From Nitrosomonas sp. (lineage in GTDB: Bacteria; Pseudomonadota; Gammaproteobacteria; Burkholderiales; Nitrosomonadaceae): a stretch of DNA of 64,000 nt. This document shows, piece after piece, positions 58,892 through 64,000 of the stretch. Where the stretch lies: assembly GCA_031316255.1 (NCBI GenBank), contig JALDQW010000001.1, positions 2,203,485 through 2,267,484 of the forward strand. The letters are read 5' to 3'. Each line of letters begins with the position of its first letter. The stretch's first letter is position 1. The position numbers and the translations under genes are program-made. The notes below the pieces were generated by a model. The model saw only the letters and a list, made by a program, of their open reading frames with translations. It searched no databases and was not told where the DNA came from.

Positions 58892-58925
58892 AAAAAAGCC
58901 GACGTGAAAAACGCCGGCTTTTTTT
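58892..58925. terminator. Bidirectional-looking terminator after cytochrome c-552
   Basis: The stem AGCCGACG / CGCCGGCT (one mismatch) with a 7-base loop has A-runs on the left and T-runs on the right, so it can end transcription on either strand. The minus-strand use fits the cytochrome gene, whose stop is 14 bases away. Confidence 0.8.
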
Positions 58926-58938
58926 ACTGAAGTTTGGC

Positions 58939-59250
58939 TTAATTGAGTGACAGAATGAAGTCGGCCAGAACTTTAGCATTGTCATCGCTAACCATAGCGT
59001 TTGGCGGCATTGGGACAGGACCCCATACGCCATTGCTACCGTTTTTGATTTGACCAGCCAGGTAAGCCGAAGCGTCATCTTGACCTGCATACTTGGCGGC
59101 AATTTCCTTCAGGCTTGGGCCAACCAGTTTGGTGTCAACATTATGGCAGTTCAGGCAACCGCTGTTCTTTGCCAGATCTGCATCCGCTTGTGCATTAGCT
59201 GCCAGTAACAGTGCAGATGCAGCGACCATACTTACTAAAATTCCTTTCAT
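58939..59250 (-). CDS. Cytochrome c-552 (class I, periplasmic)
   Basis: The 103-residue precursor has a signal peptide (MKGILVSMVAASALLLAANA, cut after AQA). The mature protein begins DADLAKNSGC with heme motif CLNCH (32-36) and has the Met ligand in the VPMPPN segment. ALKEIAAKYAG-type helices and NGVWGP closely match the cytochrome c-552 of Nitrosomonas, which carries electrons from the cytochrome c554 / cM552 chain towards terminal oxidases during ammonia oxidation. A monocistronic gene with its own terminator. Confidence 0.92.
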   Translation of the reverse strand: MKGILVSMVAASALLLAANAQADADLAKNSGCLNCHNVDTKLVGPSLKEIAAKYAGQDDASAYLAGQIKNGSNGVWGPVPMPPNAMVSDDNAKVLADFILSLN

Positions 59251-59602
59251 ATTTATTTTTTCCTTATTTAAAAATTATATAGGAAATGTTATTTTACCCT
59301 GAACTTCACAGATATGCAGCAACTCCATTAAATCATAATGCAGGTCAACAATTGTCAACCATGAAAATCCAGGCAGCGACTGCATTGCGGCCTTTTCCGC
59401 GGGCAGGGCATTGTTAAGACAGATGGACAAATCACAAGTTCCACAGGCCAAATAATAATCGCATTGCATTGCATTGCATTGCATTGCATTGCATTGCATT
59501 GGGTAACAGGTTGTTTAAAACCGTTGAATGATCGGTTCCAATTTCCGGATTCCCGAACAACTCTGATGCCGGTTATGTTCCGTCAGCCCAGGTGTTGTCG
59601 GT
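59251..59602. other. Intergenic region with a pentanucleotide microsatellite
   Basis: About 350 bases between the cytochrome and rimO genes, both on the minus strand. It contains the GCATT tract described separately and a 75-codon minus-strand open frame (59275..59499) whose start codons come from that tract. The frame has several cysteines (CGTCDLSIC) but no recognised domain; I do not call it a confident gene. Confidence 0.45.
59461..59500. repeat. (GCATT)8 simple sequence repeat
   Basis: Eight perfect, uninterrupted copies of GCATT. On the minus strand the unit reads AATGC, giving an ATG every five bases and so in each of the three frames in turn. Slippage would change which ATG lies in frame with the downstream 75-codon open frame. 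Confidence 0.97.
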
Positions 59603-60949
59603 TTATAGTGTGTGTTCGTGACGGCTGTATAAATCATGTGCGTCCGAGCCGGTAATTTTGACCTGAACAAAGTCGCCAGCCTTTAGTTCAGGGGGCGCAT
59701 TTTCGACAAACACGAGTCCATCAATTTCCGGGGCGTCCGCGCTGCTTCTGGCGATGATCTGCGCATCGTCAATTTGATCAACCAATACCGTCATCGTGCG
59801 CCCGATTTTTTCAGTCAGGCGCTGGCGGCTGATGGATTCCTGAAGTTGCATGAAACGGGAAAGCCGTTCTTCCTTGACTTCTTCCGCAACAGGATCGGGC
59901 AAGGCGTTTGCGGCAGCACCTTCGACCGGCGAATATTTGAAACAACCCACCCGGTCGAGTTGCGCAGCCTGCAAAAACTGAAGCAGTTCTTCAAATTCGG
60001 CTTCGGTTTCGCCGGGAAACCCGACTATAAAAGTGCTGCGCAGCGTAATATCCGGACAAATCCGGCGCCATTTCTGGATGCGCGCGAGATTGTTTTCCGC
60101 GTTGGCGGGGCGTTTCATGGCCTTGAGTATGCGCGGGTTGGCATGCTGCAGCGGGACATCGAGATAGGGCAGAATTTTGCCTTCCGCCATCAATGGAATG
60201 ACTTCGTCGACATGTGGGTAGGGGTAAACATAATGCAGCCGTATCCAGACGCCGAGTTCTCCGAGCGCGCCGGCCAGTTCTGTCAGGCGTGTTTTGACCG
60301 GCCTGCCTTGCCAGAAACCGGTGCGGTATTTTACATCGACGCCATACGCGCTGGTGTCCTGCGAGATGATCAATATTTCCTTGACGCCCGCGTTTGCCAG
60401 ATTTTCCGCTTCCTGCATGACCTGATGGATCGGGCGGCTGACCAGATCGCCGCGCATCGATGGAATAATGCAGAAAGAACAACGGTGGTTGCAGCCCTCG
60501 GAAATCTTGACATAGGCATAATGTTTGGGCGTCAGCCGTATGCCTTGTGGCGGAATCAGACTGGTAAACGGATCATGCGGTTGCGGCAAATGGGTATGAA
60601 TCGCGGACATGACTTCCGGCAGGGCATTGGGTCCGGTGACCGCAAGCACTTGCGGGTGCGCTTCCCGGATGACATTGCCGCGTTCCCTGGCGCCCAGGCA
60701 TCCCGTGACAATGACCTTGCCGTTTTCAGCAAGCGCTTCGCCAATTGCGTCGAGTGATTCTGCAACCGCGCTGTCGATAAAGCCGCAGGTATTGACGACC
60801 ACGATGTCGGCAGATTCGTAGGATGGCGAGATTTCATAGCCTTCCGCTCTCAGTTGCGTCAGGATATGTTCAGAATCCACCAGCGCTTTGGGGCAGCCCA
60901 AAGAGATGAAGCCGACCCTGGGTGAAGAGTGTGGTTTATGTGATAACAT
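59603..60949 (-). CDS. rimO: Ribosomal protein S12 (Asp) methylthiotransferase RimO
   Basis: This radical SAM enzyme with two 4Fe-4S clusters methylthiolates a conserved Asp of ribosomal protein S12. The N-terminal UPF0004 domain begins [19 protein letters not shown] with further cysteines in VVNTCGFI and VTGCLGARE. The radical SAM motif is [10 protein letters not shown] and the C-terminus is a TRAM domain. [19 protein letters not shown] and the 448-residue length distinguish it from MiaB. Confidence 0.96.
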   Translation of the reverse strand: MLSHKPHSSPRVGFISLGCPKALVDSEHILTQLRAEGYEISPSYESADIVVVNTCGFIDSAVAESLDAIGEALAENGKVIVTGCLGARERGNVIREAHPQVLAVTGPNALPEVMSAIHTHLPQPHDPFTSLIPPQGIRLTPKHYAYVKISEGCNHRCSFCIIPSMRGDLVSRPIHQVMQEAENLANAGVKEILIISQDTSAYGVDVKYRTGFWQGRPVKTRLTELAGALGELGVWIRLHYVYPYPHVDEVIPLMAEGKILPYLDVPLQHANPRILKAMKRPANAENNLARIQKWRRICPDITLRSTFIVGFPGETEAEFEELLQFLQAAQLDRVGCFKYSPVEGAAANALPDPVAEEVKEERLSRFMQLQESISRQRLTEKIGRTMTVLVDQIDDAQIIARSSADAPEIDGLVFVENAPPELKAGDFVQVKITGSDAHDLYSRHEHTL

Positions 60950-60970
60950 GAAAAACAGTCTAAAGATAAA

Positions 60971-61549
60971 TTATTGTATTGGAAAAAACTCCGGTACCGC
61001 AGATGGTTCGATACCGGGCTGTATGAATTGTTCGGGCTGAACAGCGTTGCAGCGTTCGCCAGTCCACTGGCCGCGCGTTTCGGCTGTGGCGTAAACGGGG
61101 TTGCCCATGACGATGCTGTCAAATTCGGTATGCCCGGTGAATTCTTCAGGGCTGGTAAAAATGCCTTCTGCAGTTCCATTACCCTGAAACTGGGCGTTTT
61201 TACAGACCAGGTCGATCTGGAAACGGTTTCCGGTACGGGTGGCATTTTTGACCGAACAACCGGATTGGCCGTCGTAAAAATATGTCGGAATTTCCTGTGC
61301 TGCCATGGCTGGCGTTATGCAGACTTGCGAGGTGGCGGCATTGTTTTGGATTTTCGGTATCACCAGACCGTATTGTCTGGCCAGATCAGTGATTTGCTGC
61401 ATCTGTTGAGACGGAATATGCGGCACCAGTGCCAGTAAATCAGAGGTCGTTGTCACTGTCCATAATCCGGGGCGGATATTGTTTTGTGCGGCTGATACCG
61501 GAATAATAATTACCGTGAGGCAGATGACTGAAATGAGGATTCTGAGCAT
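60971..61549 (-). CDS. DUF3617 family exported protein
   Basis: The 192-residue product has a signal peptide (MLRILISVICLTVIIIPVSA) followed by NIRPGLWTVTTTSD, the VCITPAMA cysteine region, CSVKNATRTGNRFQIDLVC and ETRGQWTGERC. These conserved Cys and Trp positions mark DUF3617, a periplasmic family of unknown function. It lies 21 bases upstream of rimO on the same strand, so it may be cotranscribed. Confidence 0.88.
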   Translation of the reverse strand: MLRILISVICLTVIIIPVSAAQNNIRPGLWTVTTTSDLLALVPHIPSQQMQQITDLARQYGLVIPKIQNNAATSQVCITPAMAAQEIPTYFYDGQSGCSVKNATRTGNRFQIDLVCKNAQFQGNGTAEGIFTSPEEFTGHTEFDSIVMGNPVYATAETRGQWTGERCNAVQPEQFIQPGIEPSAVPEFFPIQ

Positions 61550-61637
61550 AATCGTGCACGGACTGGAAATTGAATACTTCCATTATAAGGGCTAGCAAAG
61601 CAATTTTGCACGCAGTTAAAGAGGCGGTACGAGCGGA

Positions 61638-62099
61638 ATGAAAATAAAGTCAATTCAGGCGGTGTTATTGATTGCCGCATTATCGGGGTGTGAATCGATT
61701 CCAAACGAACATCGATCCGCTATCGATGACAAATTGATCGGTACCTGGGCGGGCGAATATACCGAGAAAGACGGCGCGACAAAAAGCTGGACACAGCGGC
61801 GCAAAGCCGATGGCACGTATTCAATCGATTTTGTTTTTATGGAACGCGACGGAACAATTAATCGCTTCTCTGAAGCAGGTCAATGGTGGGTCAAAGACGG
61901 CCTGTTTCATGAAATCGCGGCAGCCGGGATGAAACAACCGGACAGTTATCAATATCATTTTCAGGAAGATGGCCGTTGTATCGTATTCTTGCTGGTCGAT
62001 AGTCATGAGTCCATTGAAGAAATCGGCCAGTACCGGTTTGTCGAATGCCTTTCGGAAAAAGCGCCATTGGCTTCATCAGTTTACTTAAATATGAATTAA
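61638..62099 (+). CDS. Putative lipoprotein
   Basis: The 153-residue protein has a lipoprotein signal (MKIKSIQAVLLIAALSGC) and a lipocalin-like start to the mature part (LIGTWAGEYTEKDG). A small beta-rich domain follows (GTYSIDFVFMERDG, QYRFVECLS). I recognise no defined family. The J-domain gene starts four bases after its stop, indicating an operon. Confidence 0.75.
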   Translation: MKIKSIQAVLLIAALSGCESIPNEHRSAIDDKLIGTWAGEYTEKDGATKSWTQRRKADGTYSIDFVFMERDGTINRFSEAGQWWVKDGLFHEIAAAGMKQPDSYQYHFQEDGRCIVFLLVDSHESIEEIGQYRFVECLSEKAPLASSVYLNMN

Positions 62100-62103
62100 T
62101 ACC

Positions 62104-63258
62104 ATGTCAACACAGAATCAAACTGCTGTTCAAATTCGGCAAGCTGCGAAACAGAAAACGCTTTCAACCGCGCAGAAAAAATTCAATAGCCTGATCAGGA
62201 AAATAGAAAAGGAAAAAGAGCGACTGCAAGGGTGGCAGGCATTGAAGCCCGATTTCCAGAAAAAGTTGTTTGAAGAATACCAGCCGCTCGTACAGACATT
62301 TGTTGATTTGCAAACTGCACTGGTGAAGCGTCTGGACGAATTTCATAACCGGCGCGGTTTTACACCGCCGCAACAGAATAAAATTTCCTATGCAATATGT
62401 GAATTATGCTTAATACTGCTGAATCATTCAAATGCGGATGATGTGAAGGCCATTTATGAAAAACACAGTTGTATCGAATTTGATGACGAAAGTGAAGAAC
62501 TGAACGATATGATGTCCGATTTAATGAAAGATATCATCGAGGAACAATTCGGTGATTTGGGCGATGATTTTGATTACACCGATCCGCAAGCCGTTGCACA
62601 GCGTGTCGCTAAAAAATTGCAGGATAACGAAGAAACGAAATCATTACACCGCAATAAAACGAAGCAACAATCAAAACGCCAGGCAGCTCAGGAGGAGTGC
62701 CGCACCGCTGCTCAGAAGGCCGAGCAGAAAAATATCAGTCAATCGATTAAAACCATCTACCGGCAGTTAATCACAGCGGCGCACCCGGATCGCGAAACCG
62801 ACCCCGTAGAGCGCGACAGGAAGACTGTGATTATGCAGCAAGTGAATGCGGCCTACGAGAAAAAGGATTTGCTGAAATTACTGGCATTGCAGCTTGAACT
62901 GGAACAAATCGATCAGAACCATATCAATGAAATCGCAGAAGACCGCTTAAAGTCGTACAACAAAATTTTGCAAGGCCAACTTGAACAGCTCCGGATAGAA
63001 GTCGAGCAGGAAGAACTGCCATTCCGGATGTCGGCCAGTCTGCTTCAGTATGAAACCATTAACCCGGAGAAAGTCGTGCGCCATTTGAATGCGGATATTC
63101 AGGAAATGACGCAAAATATTGCGCAGCTTGAGAAGGAGCTGAAATTTTTGACCACTGTCAAGAATGTGAAAGTCTGGCTAAAAGACTGCGGGTTGCCGGA
63201 AGATGTTGTCCTATCCGGGAGCCTGTTCGACGACATGGATGATTTTGATTTTCGCTGA
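62104..63258 (+). CDS. J-domain protein with central, atypical J domain
   Basis: The 384-residue cytoplasmic protein is mostly charged helices. A J-domain-like segment lies in the middle: IYRQLITAAHPDRE has the HPD tripeptide at residues 227-229, followed by VNAAYEKKDLLKLLALQLEL, as in helix III-IV. No glycine/phenylalanine linker or zinc finger is present, so it is not a general DnaJ but probably a specialised DnaK co-chaperone. It is cotranscribed with an upstream lipoprotein gene. Confidence 0.78.
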   Translation: MSTQNQTAVQIRQAAKQKTLSTAQKKFNSLIRKIEKEKERLQGWQALKPDFQKKLFEEYQPLVQTFVDLQTALVKRLDEFHNRRGFTPPQQNKISYAICELCLILLNHSNADDVKAIYEKHSCIEFDDESEELNDMMSDLMKDIIEEQFGDLGDDFDYTDPQAVAQRVAKKLQDNEETKSLHRNKTKQQSKRQAAQEECRTAAQKAEQKNISQSIKTIYRQLITAAHPDRETDPVERDRKTVIMQQVNAAYEKKDLLKLLALQLELEQIDQNHINEIAEDRLKSYNKILQGQLEQLRIEVEQEELPFRMSASLLQYETINPEKVVRHLNADIQEMTQNIAQLEKELKFLTTVKNVKVWLKDCGLPEDVVLSGSLFDDMDDFDFR

Positions 63259-63274
63259 CGGTATCCGGAAAGGC

Positions 63275-63766
63275 TCAATCTGCTGTAGCCGCGCATGATT
63301 TTAAGTAACCCCATGCAATCGTACTTTCATAGCGATTGCCTTTAATTGTAGCGGCGCTTGCGGTTTTATCGGTTTTCTTGATTGTCAATGCAAATGCATA
63401 AGCATATTCTGCATTTCTCACCTGGGTATCGGGCAGAATTTCCGGCCCGGCGCTGATGTAGTCCCGAATCGCATCCGGGTTCTGCGGTGAATTGCTTGAA
63501 TAGATATAAGGCAGGAAGCGCGTATCATACGCGAAAATTTGAGCGGTTTCGATGGCCGGGTATAGCTGTGATTTGTAATGATAGAGCTGCATGGACGGCC
63601 TGCTGTCGGCATATAATTTCTTTACAACACAGCCCGCCAGCGTGGCAGGATCGCCCGCTACTGCTGCTTCATAGCGTAGCGGTTTGTCTCTTGATTGCAT
63701 GCCCGTACAAGCAGACAACGACAGCGCAAATATACTCACAATAATAAAGATAAAGCGGTTTTTCAT
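63275..63766 (-). CDS. Unknown lipoprotein
   Basis: A 163-residue protein with a lipoprotein signal (MKNRFIFIIVSIFALSLSAC). The mature part has two further cysteines (LAGCVVKKL and LKSCAATAD) and aromatic-rich stretches (YIYSSNSPQNPD). I recognise no family. It converges with the J-domain gene, 16 bases apart. Confidence 0.75.
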   Translation of the reverse strand: MKNRFIFIIVSIFALSLSACTGMQSRDKPLRYEAAVAGDPATLAGCVVKKLYADSRPSMQLYHYKSQLYPAIETAQIFAYDTRFLPYIYSSNSPQNPDAIRDYISAGPEILPDTQVRNAEYAYAFALTIKKTDKTASAATIKGNRYESTIAWGYLKSCAATAD

Positions 63767-63822
63767 AAGATACTCCGTTCATTCGGATAACGTTATGTGG
63801 CAAGCTGTTGTTAGTTAACAGC

Positions 63823-64000
63823 TCAGGGCACATGAGAGAAGTCTTGATGCTTGAGAACCCATTCGTCAACGAATTGACAGAGCAGATCGGGATGCGTTGT
63901 CGGAATCCAGTGTTCCGATTCCAGTTCAATAAATTCCATCTTCGGCAAAGCGCCCAGCAGTGCTTTTGTTTTTTCGGGATCGGTCATGCTTATTCCACTG
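63823..64000 (-). CDS. C-terminal end of an alpha/beta hydrolase (truncated by window edge)
   Basis: The 59 visible codons end MTDPEKTKALLGALPKMEFI, ELESEHWIPTTHPDLLCQFV, DEWVLKHQDF. ESEHWIPTTHPD matches the region of the catalytic His in alpha/beta-fold hydrolases, where the helix DEWV follows. The stop is at 63823-63825. The gene begins beyond the right edge, so subfamily and substrate cannot be given. Confidence 0.65.
   Translation of the reverse strand, partial: SGISMTDPEKTKALLGALPKMEFIELESEHWIPTTHPDLLCQFVDEWVLKHQDFSHVP

Noticed and set aside
59774..60757. Long plus-strand open frame (about 327 codons)
   Set aside because: Lies entirely antisense to rimO, whose motifs are complete; composition artefact.

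Overview
The window (about 45-47% GC by eye) looks like the chromosome of a betaproteobacterium close to Nitrosomonas. The best single clue is a small periplasmic cytochrome c at 58939..59250 that closely resembles cytochrome c-552 of ammonia oxidisers. The metX/metW pair, an incomplete regulatory PTS and a diheme protein related to hydrazine synthase alpha fit that placement. No amo or hao genes are present, so the lineage is an inference.

Layout. 1-5.5 kb: ilvA, an unknown membrane coiled-coil protein, a beta-CASP nuclease and bioA. 5.5-6.6 kb: decayed DNA with an alcohol dehydrogenase pseudogene. 6.7-16.3 kb: a proteostasis block with groES-groEL behind a perfect CIRCE operator, an SDR, tRNA-Leu(TAG), then tig-clpP-clpX-lon. 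16.4-22.9 kb: an accessory stretch with an unusual epimerase, a complete IS5/IS427-type insertion sequence (TA target duplication, frameshifted transposase), an AT-rich three-gene lipoprotein / metallo-beta-lactamase / DUF2272 cassette and a LuxR-type regulator. 22.9-26.3 kb: a MITE-like repeat and a perfect FNR-type box in front of a 994-residue HzsA-related diheme protein. 26.4-31.5 kb: a GH108 endolysin-like protein, alanine dehydrogenase, an SDR, TatD, QueD and a radical SAM protein. 31.9-40.9 kb: an alginate-export-type porin, a decayed acyloxyacyl hydrolase, a glycine-zipper lipoprotein, a SWIM-SNF2 ATPase, a DUF3750 protein, a Sel1/SLT transglycosylase and a TatT-like TPR protein. 41.0-52.8 kb: a palindromic repeat, a GCS2-like ligase plus M14 deacylase pair, pyrE, xth, an AmpG-like transporter, an outer-membrane-type protein, metW-metX and ptsI-ptsH-EIIA. 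53.1-58.2 kb: a Sec-exported RHS toxin with an adjacent candidate immunity gene. 58.4-64 kb: OsmC, cytochrome c-552, a GCATT microsatellite, rimO, a DUF3617 protein, two lipoproteins, a J-domain protein and a truncated alpha/beta hydrolase.

The most interesting points are the FNR-box-fronted HzsA-related gene, the RHS toxin/immunity pair, the frameshifted MBL lipoprotein cassette beside the IS, a pentanucleotide repeat that offers ATG codons in all three frames, and an SDR and an epimerase with altered catalytic residues. Much of the rest is ordinary housekeeping sequence.
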